Assembly: GCA_963971575.1 (NCBI GenBank) | Contig: OZ020623.1 | Span: 14,634,980-14,698,979, forward strand | DNA length: 64,000 nucleotides | Source of the DNA: Liopterus haemorrhoidalis | Lineage: Eukaryota; Arthropoda; Insecta; Coleoptera; Dytiscidae | Reading direction: 5' to 3' | Shown: positions 1-9,862 of the stretch, in pieces | How positions within the stretch are numbered: the first letter of the stretch is position 1 | How the letters are laid out: every line of letters starts with the position of its first letter | Program-made: the position numbers and the translations under genes | The notes under the pieces: model-generated | What the model was told of the DNA's origin: nothing | What the model saw: only the letters and a program-made list of their open reading frames with translations | Databases searched by the model: none

Positions 1-264
1 TTAATTGTTGATATCTAAGGTGCAGAGTCCTCATAAATATCATTCAATCCGGTGTTAATCTCATCGTTGGTTTTCTTTTTCTAATTACTGCACGATAATT
101 GGTTTTATTTAATTTTTGAAAAATGCAAAAGCTGTTCGCTTTCAATGATTATTAGATACTACTTGAATGATTATGATACAGTAGTTATTTGAAGGTTAGG
201 ATTGATGAAAAATAACATTGATTTGATACTGGTGACGCCATCTTTTGCCTAGGCCGATTAATTT
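1..264. other. no recognisable gene, AT-rich
   Basis: No open frame with recognisable protein similarity and no repeat structure was seen. It may be flank of the LINE fragment that follows. Confidence 0.4.
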
Positions 265-384
265 TCAACCGCCCCTCTGATCTTCCAGGGTGATATATAG
301 CATTTGTCTTTCCATTTGCCTCTGTGTAATTGCTAGTTTATCGCAAATTTTCCTTGTTAAAGTCCATGTTTGTGCCTCGTAAAA
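265..384 (-). pseudogene. non-LTR retrotransposon reverse transcriptase, C-terminal fragment
   Basis: Reading the minus strand gives about 40 codons beginning FYEAQTWTLTRK, then a run of QRQMERQML, ending in TGA at 265-267. This matches the YGAETWTLTK...QRAMER.ML block found after the RT domain of many arthropod LINEs (RTE/Jockey-like). Neither the RT palm nor the endonuclease is present nearby. It is a short dead fragment; the clade cannot be assigned from this much sequence. Confidence 0.65.
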
Positions 385-1437
385 TTTTTGCCTCGTTTGC
401 ACATTTCAACCAAATCTAAAAATTTAATTTTTTCGTAAAATTTTTTGGTAGCTTATCAGAAAATCGCTTAAATTTAAGTTTAAATCTAAGATTAACAACT
501 TATAAATCATATATTTCCTTTAATATTTACATTTTTAAATTAGGAACATCTTGATAACGATTTATCCATTTTAGAAAATCGATAAAAGGAAATTTCAATC
601 TAATGCTTAAATTATATTATTTCACTATTTGAATTTTCGGATATTACTAAAATCAAATTCTTGTCTCCCTCTCGAAAGTTTTTAATATTAAGTTTCGATT
701 TAATATGGTAATTATAGGGTTGATTAAGCGAAACGAACCATTAAAATAGAAGCGAAATATCGGGATATTTGACATAACTTAGGCGTAATGGAAGCTACAA
801 TACAAGCAGTTTTTATCTAAGGGCAAATTGGCAAAAGAAAAATCTATTTTTTATATTTTGAAATCTTAAATTTTTAAAATTTTATTTAAGAATAATAATA
901 ATCCATTTATAATTCCAAAGATATAAAGATTCATTTCTAATTTAAATCTTTCAAATAATTAAATCCTAACAGCTTCTTTGCTTTTATACGCCACGCTCAA
1001 TTTGTCTTCGCGCGATTTTTCAGACAGAAGTGCTTCCATGTTTCAGGCATGCGACTATTTTGTCCCAGTAAACATTTTTTGTCCCCTATATCTATATGTA
1101 AACTCCCCTTGCGTCGCACTTTAACGGATACCATAGTTCTATATTATAAGCAAGAATACATTGGGACATTGGCCAAAGGTGTGAAATTATCATCTAATTG
1201 AAAAAAAAAAAAAAATGTATTGAACAAAAACGATTTGTTTTCGTACTATAAATAATTTTTGTTGTATATTTTTATCAGTTAAGTCATTAATACTGAAGAT
1301 ATTTTGAGTTTTTTAATAAACAATTTTAACCTCGATACATCCCCCCTTCAGAATAAAAATCTTAAAATACCTTTCCTTTTAATCGTTTCTCTTTCTCTAT
1401 GCTTTTCTTATGTCCATTCCACACCTCCAAAAGTACT
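385..1437. other. AT-rich, no feature identified
   Basis: Low-complexity AT-rich sequence with frequent stops in all frames. There is a short A-run near 1201-1215. No gene or repeat boundary can be supported. Confidence 0.4.
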
Positions 1438-1520
1438 CTTTTGTTAGAATCATCTGAAACGTGTAGAAACCAAATATGAGGCCGAAAAAAAAAACAGTTA
1501 TAGCTTCCAATTTTATTAAT
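1438..1520. repeat. dispersed repeat fragment, second copy inverted at about 17575-17690
   Basis: The stretch reading roughly AATCATCTGAAACGTGTAGA then ATGAGGCCG and ...TAGCTTCCAATTTTAT has an inverted counterpart near 17575-17690, where the same blocks occur in reverse order and complement. This is an old dispersed element fragment; its class is unknown. Confidence 0.5.
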
Positions 1521-2602
1521 ATAGATAATCGAGATAGAAGTGGTATGGCACTTTGCTAAGAAGCTTGCATATCTGTCCCCCCCTTGTCACGAAATAAAAA
1601 AATAAACTTGATTCACTTGGCGTTTTTTAGTAGAGGATTTATTTGTTTTAATTGCTTTAATATTGATTTCTGAATCATCTGGGAATTTAAAACAGGTAAA
1701 ATATCAAGAGAGATTTGAAAGAAATTGCAATGCGTGGGTTTCTATTTTGTTTCCAATAAACTGCCTTCTTATTTCCAGAAGGCTGACTTCAATTTAAAAT
1801 GGAATGTTTGGAGATTATATTTGTTTATTATAGTATATAAATAAATAAGATTAAAGTATTGGCAACGTAAAAAAATCATTGTTTCACTGGTTTAAGCAGA
1901 ACTAGATTTTCAACTCTTGTAATTTTCAATGATTCTTGACTTACTACTTCTTAATGTTTCTTAAACGTTTGGAATAACCTATAAATGATATTTTTTTGCA
2001 TCCTTTTTTGGCCGGTGTGTGTCCATTTGGGTTGATATTTTTTACTATTTCCCAGGGGTAGGATAGTTAGTTTCCTTTCTCAGATGCCAACCAAGTCATT
2101 TTTATCATGTCTTTGTTTAATTCAGTTGAATCTAAAAGTGGATTAATTAGAATTAATAAGAGTTTTTTTTTCTTCTCTTCAAATTTTATTTCAATGAACT
2201 AGATATACATTTTACGAGCAATGTACACATCTTCAGTAGTTACTTTTATATTATCTGCTTTTGTATTTGAATTGATCGCTTCCATATCAGAATTTGGATA
2301 GGATTTTTTTCTTTAGTTTTATCTTTTGTTTTGTCAACTAGTTTGTTGTTTTTTTTTTTACAGTTTTGGCTTGTTTTTCCTTCACGCAAAATATAGAAAA
2401 TTTATTGGTTAAAAAAAAAAAATAAAATAATAAATATTTTTTTAAAATTTGGTTGGGATATCAGATGATATCTTTTGATACGTGGATAAATCAACAAATT
2501 TTTATTTTTGTAAAATAAAAAAATATATATATTTCGGGAATTATGGGTAGCGGTACTTACAAACTTGAAATGTCTCACTTATAATTTATTTAACAATAAA
2601 AA
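1521..2602. other. AT-rich, one weak U-family fragment
   Basis: No gene seen. Around 1888-1985 the words GTTTAAGCAGAACTAGATTT and CTTAAACGTTTGGAATA resemble the ends of the U MITE family that is common in the right half of the window. The rest is AT-rich without identifiable structure. Confidence 0.35.
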
Positions 2603-2604
2603 TA

Positions 2605-3454
2605 CGAGGTGTGTAAATTAAGTAACCAGCCTGTTTTTTTTTTTTTGAAATTTTTTTATTTGCATATAATTACAATTCAATATTGTCTCCCTCAAAATAA
2701 CTTCCTTGGGAAGCCACACAGCGCTGGAGACGGTTCTTCCAATCCTCATAGCAGTGCTGGAACTTGGATATTGGAATAGCTTTCAGCTGGTCGGTTACGG
2801 ACGTTTGAATGTTTTCGAGTTACCCAAAATGACGTCCTTTGAGGTGATTTTTCAATCTTGTGAAGATAAAAGTCACAAGGACTCAAGTCAGGCGAATAAG
2901 GAGGCTGAGGAGCCACAGGAATGTTTTTACTAGCCAAAAGCTTGTTTATTGAAATTGCAGATTTTTCTCATCCCCAATTCTTTAGTCAAAATCTGATGAA
3001 CCGTAGTGTGTGTCAAATTCAACTCTTCCCCGATCATTCTGACATTTTCATCGGTTTTTGAAGATGAAGGCCTTCCGCTGCATGATTCATCTTCAATCAA
3101 CTCTCTTTATTCTGCAAATGCCTTAAACCACCAAAAAATCTGGGTCCTTGACAAAACATTGTCTCCGTAGGCTTGCTGAACTTTTGCAAAAGTTTCCGTT
3201 GCACTGTGCCCAAGTCTGAAGCAAAACCTGATTGCACACCGTTGCGCGAAATGAATGTCACTCATTTTTTGAACGCACTAGAAAATATTGTTTCACGAAA
3301 AAAATCGTTACCGACAACAAGATTACTCTAGCGGGTTCAAACTCGTACTGAAGGCGTATCATATGTTCACCTGCCCCCCCTCTAAGTCTCGCGTCCAAAT
3401 GTTGCCAGATCAAACGCCATGTTGCCAGTTCGGTTACTTAATTTACACACCTCG
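2605..3454 (-). mobile_element. internally deleted mariner element, 850 bp
   Basis: The element is bounded by 23-bp inverted repeats, left 2605-2627 (CGAGGTGTGTAAATTAAGTA then ACC) and right 3432-3454, with a TA dinucleotide on each side (2603-2604 and 3455-3456), the normal mariner target duplication. It carries the remains of a transposase read on the minus strand. Full mariners are about 1.3 kb, so roughly 450 bp of the centre is missing. A second relic with the same right end lies near 35882-35906. Confidence 0.88.
2746..3265 (-). pseudogene. mariner transposase, N-terminal HTH joined to a C-terminal piece
   Basis: The likely ATG is at 3265. The first 50 or so codons read as the mariner helix-turn-helix (MSDIHFAQRCAIRFCFRLGH, then QAYGDNVLSRTQIFWWF), followed by an in-frame TAA, a second HTH-like half (SGRPSSSKTDENVRMI, LTHTTVHQILTKELGM) and a TAG. 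It then jumps directly to YSPDLSPCDFYL, the segment around the third catalytic aspartate. The region with the first two aspartates (GDE and HDN motifs) is absent, so the product cannot transpose anything. Its ends could still be mobilised by a related enzyme. Confidence 0.85.
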
Positions 3455-3550
3455 TATATATATAAGAGTAGTTTAGAACGAAGAAACGATTATTTTCCTT
3501 ATATATTTGAACTTGTAATCTCACTTAACATTTACGTTGTAACAATCATT
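3455..3550. other. flank of mariner element
   Basis: Short AT-rich flank; nothing else recognised. Confidence 0.3.
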
Positions 3551-3576
3551 GTACGAAGTACGGGTACGACAGCTAG
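3551..3576 (+). mobile_element. candidate Helitron 3' terminus
   Basis: CGTACGAAGTACG-type hairpin (5-bp stem, GAA loop) lies about 10 bases before CTAG at 3573-3576, followed by T. This is the Helitron 3' signature: short hairpin, CTRR, insertion before T. An independent copy of the same terminus is at 22403-22431, and the upstream sequences differ. The 5' end was not located, so this is a terminus call only. Confidence 0.4.
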
Positions 3577-3604
3577 TTTTTAATATGTACCCACAATTCA
3601 CACG

Positions 3605-3655
3605 TACTAGATACCTATAAACCCCTGAAATGTTTGAAAATTCACACTTTACATA
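3605..3655 (+). repeat. R-family 3' end fragment
   Basis: Contains ATACCTATAAACCCCTGAAA then GAAAATTCACACTTTACAT, a diverged form of the terminal ACCTGCAAAACCCTGAAATG...TTCACACTTCACAT block that closes every R element. Confidence 0.55.
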
Positions 3656-4159
3656 ATTTTTTTCCATTCTTCCTTGTTATCATCTTCATTACCTGTTTTA
3701 TTTTGGTCCTATTTTTGTTGGGTCGATCATTCAAGTGCATTTGTTTTGGGTTTCATATCAAGTATAGTCCATTAAACTAATGCAAATATATTTAAATATA
3801 TCTTAAAAAAACGATTCCAAAACAATTACTGAAACCCTTTTAGTAATATTACATTTAAAAGTTATTCATCAGTTATGTTGCCACCGTTTCGTGATCTCAG
3901 ATTGAAGAATGGCTGACAGAGAGGACAGTCAAACATTGAGATTGCTCTTTGGCTGTTCCTCTTCTCCTCTCACCTCCCTTCTTGCAACCCTCCCATTGCT
4001 CTGTCCGTCCTTCCGCACTGTTCCACCGTCCACATTTACTATTGATTTATACGAAGGTTCATGTGTCTTTGGACCAAATCTAAAGACAGACGGACGATGC
4101 ATTGGCGGCAGTATATACTTTAGTGGTTTAAAACGAGACGCTGTTTCACAACAAAAATT
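3656..4159. other. unassigned, contains an unexplained open frame
   Basis: A 102-codon frame from 3909 to 4217 is open but has no recognisable motif, is low in charged residues at the start and runs into the repeat that begins near 4160. It may be a chance frame or a transposon relic. Confidence 0.3.
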
Positions 4160-4590
4160 ATCAAGTTTAATGCATACACAATGTCAAAATTATAAATTAA
4201 AATTAAGGTTAAATTAGCACTTATGCTGCATTCACAACGTCATAATTATAAATTAAAATTATCGCTTAGAATTAACATAATTGCAATTCGCCATTTTGCG
4301 TGATAACATCAATGACAAAATTAGTTGCGATAAAATATATAAATCAAGTTTTTTTTTCTCATTTGAATATAGGCTTCACGACAAATATTGTTAGGTTAAA
4401 TGCTGCATTCACAATGTCAAAATTAAAAATTAAGGTTAATATTTATGCTGTATTTACAACGTCATAATTATAAATTAAAATCATGGTTTAGAATTAACAT
4501 ACATGTTTGTTATAAGCCAGTCGGTCAGTCAACACACTTCGTCATTTTGCGTCATAACTTCAATGACAAACTTAGTGGCGAAAAAATAAC
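4160..4590. repeat. tandem duplication, unit about 225 bp
   Basis: The block TATGCTGCATTCACAACGTC, then ATAAATTAAAATTAT, GAATTAACATA and TTTTGCGT(G/C)ATAAC occurs at about 4210-4335 and again at 4440-4590, with a shorter related piece near 4165-4205 and 4400-4440. The copies are diverged. The SINE directly downstream starts at the edge of the second copy. Confidence 0.6.
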
Positions 4591-4755
4591 TGCCGACCGG
4601 CGTAGAGTAGTGGTAACACTTGTGCTCTGCGTTGCTAAGGTCTCGGGTTCGAATCCCGTTCAGGCATGGAATTTTCAAAAATAAGGAACTGTCCTTGCTA
4701 ATTGCCAAAGCAACAAAGGCCATAAAAATTAAAAATAAAAACAATAATAACTAAA
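4591..4755 (+). mobile_element. tRNA-derived SINE, copy 1
   Basis: The head resembles a tRNA pol III promoter: an A box around GTAGAGTAGTGGTAAC (4602-4617) and a B box GGTTCGAATCC (4646-4656). The body reads CTTGCTAATTGCCAAAGCAA then AAAGGCCATAAAAATT, ending in an A-rich tail. Two more copies are at 53180-53330 and 59135-59303 on the other strand and share head, body and tail. It lacks the pairing expected of a functional tRNA cloverleaf, so it is a SINE rather than a tRNA gene. Confidence 0.8.
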
Positions 4756-5600
4756 TATTTTTTTTTGCTTGTGAATTATGGACTAATATTGCTCTTCATT
4801 CTTTAATTTTACTAAAACATACCTTTTGAAGTCATATTTTGTTTCTATTCGATAGTCATTTTGAAGATTTACAAATTTTAAAAGTGTTTATTTAATATAG
4901 GGACATTTGTATTGGTATCGCTAAATAAAACGATGTTTACATTTGACATTTTATAATAAGTTCGGATGTGTTTTGATATTTGTGTTCACATATCATTATC
5001 GTAATTTCTAAAAACCTTTTTTATTTAGTTTGTTGTTTATTTAGCAGTTTTGTGTTTAGTTTTATATTTTCTTACAGATATCTTATAGATTTCCATTTGA
5101 TATTGTGTGTAGTGCATAGCTTTTTAGGTTAAATTCAACGTATTTCTATTTTCTTGTCTTTCATCATATTTTTAGATCACATCAGCCCTTTTTAGTACTA
5201 CTTAGCCTATTAGAATAGTTTATTTGTTTCTATTCTGTTCTTATTCTTATATTTTCATTTCATTGCAAGTGACAGCGTACGAATATTACATTCGTTAAAT
5301 GAATGCTCTGTAGACGTATTAAACATGACGTCACAAAAACATGTGACGTTTCTAGTGACGCAATTGCACTGATTTGCCGACTACCCTTTATCTATTATCG
5401 TGTTCCTAATTCTGTTGTCCTAGATTTTTACTAACTAAACCTAACCTAATTCGTATATACTGTTCGTCTTTGTAATTTCGCCGACTGCCCTATAGAAGAG
5501 TCTTTTGGATAAGGTATCAATATTTAAAAAAATATAACCATATTTTTTAGTTCAGCGGGGTTGATTATTCAATTATAATTGTTTAACTCATTTTTACTTG
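4756..5600. other. AT-rich, small shared fragment
   Basis: No gene found. Around 5405-5482 the words CTAACTAAACCTAA and CTGTTCGTCTTTGTAATTT match the interior of the Harbinger-type MITE at 56850-57413 (57050-57125), so a relic of that family lies here. GACGTC-rich sequence near 5325-5375 is unexplained. Confidence 0.4.
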
Positions 5601-6275
5601 CCCGACCTTAATATATAAGGGGCAAGTATTGTAATCGCGAAAATTTTCGATGTCGAGATTTTGACGGATGACCACGTTTCATGGTCCAGGGAATCCAAAA
5701 AACCTATTTTCGAAGTGCCGTCCGTATGTGTGTGTGTGTGTCTGTGTGTCTGTGTGTACACACGATAACTCAAAAACGGTTTAACTTAAAGAGTTCGTTC
5801 TGGTACTAAAAAATTCTCCTATTAAATGGGAAGAACCCTATTGTTTTTTATGAAAATCGGTTGACTAGAAATGGGAGTTTACTCGTGTCGATTTTAAGAT
5901 TTTTGCGAATATTTAGCTAACAGAAATATATTTCGAAAAATTTATTGAACAAAAGTTAGTATAAATGCAATAACTAATAACTTTTATTTGAGACGTTTTT
6001 TGATAAAACGAAAAATTTCGAAAAAAATTTGTAAAATTATTTAATATTTTTCCAAGTCTCAATTTTTTCATACTTATATGTAACGTTTCCTTGGTCATAA
6101 TAATTAATTCGTAACTAGTAAAGCAAGCCTTGGACAAAAATTTGTATAGAATATAATTTGATGTATTTTTGAAGATTTATCTAAATATTTATTTTTTTTT
6201 TTAAATTTACATTTTTTTTTAAATATTTTTTTTTATGGGAGGGCAAGTCTAGCGGAGGTTTCCCTTCGCCACTGG
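5601..6275 (+). mobile_element. P-family non-autonomous element
   Basis: Begins CCCGACCTTAATATATAAGG and ends near GGTTTCCCTTCGCCACTGG. It carries a (GT)n/(TCTG) tract at about 5727-5757, followed by ACGATAACTCAAAAACGG. Its middle (GGGAGTTTACTCGTGTCGAT and TATATGTAACGTTTCC) is shared in diverged form with the Q family, so P and Q appear to be related. It has no coding capacity. Confidence 0.6.
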
Positions 6276-6437
6276 TTTTAAATACATATTATGTACAATA
6301 AATTATTATAATTTATAATAAATAAAAATTTCCAATGATAGATAGTTAACTTATATTATTAAAAGGAACATTATTAAAATCACAGTATTTGTTAAATTAA
6401 TTCACAATTTATTCATTAAAATTACTCAGTAGATAAC

Positions 6438-6636
6438 TATTTATATTTTACCGAACTATGGATCTTTTTGAGTAGGTCTTTTTTGCTTTGAATCATTTTA
6501 TAAAAATCCGCACAGTTTTCTTCATAATTTACTTTTATCAGTAATATTGCTTTTAATGTGTCTGCATCAAGTTGAGTCTTGTCACTTGTCCAAAAGCTGT
6601 TCGTCAAGGAAAATACCCTTTCAGTAGATTTTTTTT
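6438..6636 (-). pseudogene. hAT transposase, C-terminal dimerisation fragment
   Basis: About 65 codons read without interruption to a TAG at 6438-6440: ERVFSLTNSFWTSDKTQLDA, then TLKAILLIKVNYEENCADFY and a K-rich tail. This is the hAT C-terminal block (ERVFSLMNSxWTDxRNxLxxxxVKAILxxKxNF). The catalytic core and BED zinc finger are missing. The frame is strikingly clean for such a short relic, suggesting a fairly recent deletion derivative. Confidence 0.75.
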
Positions 6637-6832
6637 AGTTCAAGTTTTGTAAAATTAATTTTAGTTGAAATATATTAAAAATAAATATTGAAATTAAGTA
6701 CCTTTTCTAAAAATCAGTACGATTCGGGACAAAAAACCCGAAATCGGGACAAATGTAGCCTCTGAAAAAATTCGGAACGCAAGGCGGAAATTCGGAACTG
6801 CCCCGGCAAGTTCGGGACGTATGGTCATCTTA
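6438..6832 (-). mobile_element. internally deleted hAT element, 5' end plus transposase tail
   Basis: The right end, read on the minus strand, starts TAAGATGACCATACGTCCCG (6832 downward). This resembles the terminus of the 8-bp-duplication element at 23854-24173 (TAGGGTAACCATCCGTCCCG). Subterminal sequence is full of GGGAC/TCCCG words. Directly inside lies a hAT transposase C-terminus. The other end is somewhere left of 6438 and was not fixed. Confidence 0.6.
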
Positions 6833-7298
6833 TTTTTAAACTCGCTAGTTCCTTTTTATGGTTTTACGTAAAGAATAAGAGCCTTCCAATGCCTGCACTA
6901 CTCAAAAATTATAAATCACACCCTTATATCCAACCCATTTGTCCTATTTTTAGCTATTCAATTTCTTTGTTTTGAAGTTATCAGGGTTGATTCATAAATT
7001 TGTAGAATTCGTTCAATATTTATTAGTGCGTTTGGTTTGCGGTATAAATATAAAAAGGTAGGAGTCGTATATTTAGGACATTTATCATGAACCATTAAGT
7101 CGGTTTATCAACTAATACACTACCCAACCCATCAATATAAGTTGCGAATAAACACGGAAGTACGAGAACACTCCTACAGATGGAGCTGATTCCGTATTTA
7201 CGCCAGGGGTGGAGATTTCCTATCTGTACATTTCGTTTCATGTAGGTCATAATAGTTAACGTATTAGGACAAAATTCATTAATTTAAATCTTTAAGGT
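6833..7298. other. no feature identified
   Basis: AT-rich single-copy-looking sequence. Part of it (7090-7150) is weakly similar to 14945-15010 (AGTTTATCAACTAATA, TACCCAACCC), suggesting an old shared repeat. Confidence 0.35.
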
Positions 7299-7458
7299 TA
7301 AAGGATGGTTTTCAATTCACGTAGACGTAGAACGTAGAAATAAAACGTAGAACGTAGATTTTGTTGCTTTGGTTTCCAATAAACTTAGAATTTCGTATCA
7401 AAACTCTTTAATTGAACCTCTTTATAAAATCAGTTTCTTAAAAAGTGTCGAATAACAT

Positions 7459-7575
7459 GTATTCGTCAAATAATATGGACGATGATTTAGCAATGCTTGC
7501 AATTTTTATTGTTACTATTATGCTAGTTATTCGCATACAACGTCATAAACACAGAATATCTAAAGCACGATGGTA
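7459..7575 (+). pseudogene. possible Harbinger transposase N-terminal fragment
   Basis: A 38-codon frame starts MYSSNNMDDDLAMLAIFIVT and ends RHKHRISKARW before TAG. Harbinger transposases often begin with an acidic MDDD-like stretch, a hydrophobic run and a basic RRR...RWWV motif, so the position inside a TAA-flanked Harbinger-type element fits. The match is short, so this is an inference from motif order. Confidence 0.4.
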
Positions 7576-7767
7576 GTTTAGACTAATTTTGCAACCATGA
7601 TCGCCCTCTACTAGTAGGGTTCTATAGAATCGACCCAAAATTCCGCCCATTTGTTGCGTCGCCCGTGTGTAGTGCACACGCTGCGGCCCTGTACGCTGAA
7701 AAGTTTCCACAATTAGCTTATCAATTATATATTAAACAATATATATTCATTATTAAACAATAATCTA

Positions 7768-8622
7768 GTCTGTTCGGTAAAAATTGTAGCCAAACGGCTA
7801 AACCTAGAGAGTTGAAATTTGGCATGCTTATACAACTCTTTGACCCGCACATAGGAAAAATACTAAAACATCTAAAAAACATACCCCCCTAAAAATATAA
7901 ACAAATATGTGCTCATCGAAAACAAAATTATTTTTTTTAAATTATGAGTAGGCTATCAAATGAAAGCCCTTAGTACGTGGATTAACGATCAAATTTTTAT
8001 TTTTGAAAAATAAATTATTTTGAGGCGATTTTTGCCAAAATTGTGCAAAAAAAAATTTGTCCCACACCCTATAGCACAGATGGTTTAAACTAAAAATCTA
8101 AAAAAATTCTAAGTAATGTACATTGGTGTGAACCGAAATAGTACAACAGGAATTTTTGATCAGATTATGTTTTCGGAAAATAACGCATTTTTTGTGGTTT
8201 TTGGTTCACAAAGTACAAAAGTTATACCAATGTAAGACACTCACATGCAAGGCGTACGATGGCGTTATTGGTTAGAGCACTGGTGTCGTAAGCTAAAACT
8301 CGCTGGTAAACGAAGGGTTTCGAGTTCGAGTACTGAGTGAATTTTATTTTTTCTGTTTTTTTTTTTTTAATTTTTATTATGTTGAAATTATTTTGTCAAA
8401 ATTCTAGTTATATTTTGACAAATGTTGTATTTAATTTTTAAGAGCGTAAATTTAATAATTATCTTATTATATGATTAACAGACGATAAATTATTTTAAAA
8501 ATATCGTTCATTTTGCCGTGATTACTACAAAGTAAAATTTGTCCTACACACTCAGCATACCGCCTTCACTTATTATATACCTGCGAAACCCTGAAATGTG
8601 TGAATATTCACACTTCACATAA
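7768..8622 (+). mobile_element. R-family element R1, 5'-truncated
   Basis: Starts inside the family at TCTGTTCGGTAAAAATTGTA, continues through GAGAGTTGAAATTTGGCATG and the CCCACACCCTATAGC block, has a tRNA-like module at 8262-8335, and ends TGTGAATATTCACACTTCAC at 8620. The first 70 bases of the family consensus are missing. It is non-coding. Confidence 0.75.
8262..8335 (+). repeat. tRNA-like module inside R1
   Basis: A-box-like TTGGTTAGAGCACTGG is followed after about 40 bases by B-box-like GAGTTCGAGTACT. The spacing suits an internal pol III promoter. The acceptor stem does not pair, so a working tRNA is unlikely. The same position in R2, R3, R4 and R5 holds related modules. Confidence 0.5.
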
Positions 8623-8975
8623 ATTTTTTTCAATACTGTGAACCCAACAAATGTTGACAGGTTCTATCTATTTACATACGACATACTGAGTATGTTTTGT
8701 CATTTTCTATCATTCTTTCCTATTGGCCGGGCGTAAAAACGTAGACGTGAAATATAAAAATATGAATATCCTACGTGAACGTTTCTACGTCTACGTCCGT
8801 CTACGTCTGATTGGAAACCGTAGGATGCATTTTCCTATTATATTTTCACGTAGACAAAGAATTCTACGTCTACATCAATTGGAAACCATCCTTAACTTAA
8901 ATTTACGCTAGAATTATTGAGTTGTAGAAGACTAAGGGGGGCATCTGCTGAAAGAAGAAAATATATTTTTTTAAA

Positions 8976-8994
8976 CCAGTGGTTCTCAAGTTAG
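8976..8994 (+). repeat. hAT-like terminus, isolated
   Basis: CCAGTGGTTCTCAAGTTAG resembles the common hAT terminal sequence CAGNGGTTCTCAA. No partner end or 8-bp duplication was located. Confidence 0.3.
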
Positions 8995-9119
8995 AGTACA
9001 AAGTTATATATTTTCAAATAGGATTATACATATTTTTTATACCTATTCGATAACGTATTTTTTTCTAAATTCAAAGATAATTAGTTTATTATCTTTACAT
9101 AGTAAAAATATTGAAAAAA

Positions 9120-9449
9120 ATTAGCTGTGGCCACCACAGGACCGACCGCCATCACAAAGTACTTGTTTAATTTGTGCTGCTTTATCAAAAAATGTCTCAA
9201 ATAAAAGTAAGTTAAATAAAGGTTAGTTATTGCTTTTATAGCAACTTTTATTAAATAATTTTTTTCGAAATATTTCTCTGTTGTGAAATATTCGCAAAAA
9301 TCTTAAAACCGACACGAATAAACTCCCATTTCTAGTTAACCGATTTTTACTAAAAGTTGATCAACTCATGCCATTGATGTCAAAAGCTTAAATATGAAGT
9401 TTCATAAAAATCCTTTTATCCGAATCTGCTCTGCATGTGTACACGTACC

Positions 9450-9496
<47 letters not shown>

Positions 9497-9752
9497 GGAC
9501 GGACGGACGGACGGACGGACGGACGGACGGACGGACGGACGGACGGACAGACAGCCAGACAGACAGACAGACAGACATACAGACAGACAGATATACAGAC
9601 AGACAGATCGACAAACATCATGCTAAAAATAGTCAAAACGTTATGTTACCTCAATTCGTGGAGTTCCATCGAAATCTCGAAATGTCAAAATCGGTATGAT
9701 CACAATACCTCCCTTATATACGCTGGCGGTCGGTAAAAATGTGATTGAAATT
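9120..9752 (-). mobile_element. Q-family element Q1
   Basis: Ends share an inverted ACCGACCGCCA word (9141-9151 and about 9724-9734). Interior blocks GAAATATTTCTCTGTTGTGA, GACACGAATAAACTCCCATT and CATACCGATTTTGACATTTC (complement) recur in Q2-Q5. A long expanded GTCT/GTCC microsatellite sits in the middle (9451-9612). It is non-coding; the reading frames over it are products of the microsatellite. Confidence 0.7.
9451..9612 (+). repeat. (ACAG)n (ACGG)n compound microsatellite
   Basis: About 160 bases of tetranucleotide repeat: ACAG units, then ACGG units from about 9495 to 9547, then ACAG with interruptions. Other Q and R copies carry only two to five units at the same place, so this copy has expanded after insertion. 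Confidence 0.92.
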
Positions 9753-9862
9753 TAAATATGTTTTTATTTTTAATATGTCCGTATATTAAATAAAAAGTTT
9801 TAAAAGTTGTAAATTTTCAAAATAACTATCAAATACAAACTAAATATGACTTCAATATGTAT

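Larger units (their letters stand above)
7302..8892. mobile_element. Harbinger-type element with TAA duplication, host of nested R1
   Basis: Terminal inverted repeats AGGATGGTTTTCAATTCACG (7302 on) and its complement ending at 8892 (AATTGGAAACCATCCT) are flanked by TAA at 7299-7301 and 8893-8895. A three-base TWA duplication is typical of PIF/Harbinger. The subterminal regions are built from repeated ACGTAGACGTAGAA words on both sides. An R element (7768-8622) is nested inside. It has no functional transposase. Confidence 0.7.

Noticed and set aside
3909..4217. 102-codon frame MADREDSQTL...
   Set aside because: No recognisable domain, enters a tandem repeat at its end, and no splice context. 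Not enough to call a gene.
4591..4665. Functional tRNA gene
   Set aside because: Head of a SINE with three dispersed copies sharing a non-tRNA body; no cloverleaf.
9388..9736. Several overlapping 60-100 codon open frames of TDRQ/GRTD or SVCLSV repeats on both strands
   Set aside because: They are translations of the tetranucleotide microsatellite at 9451-9612; a period-4 repeat stays open in several frames.
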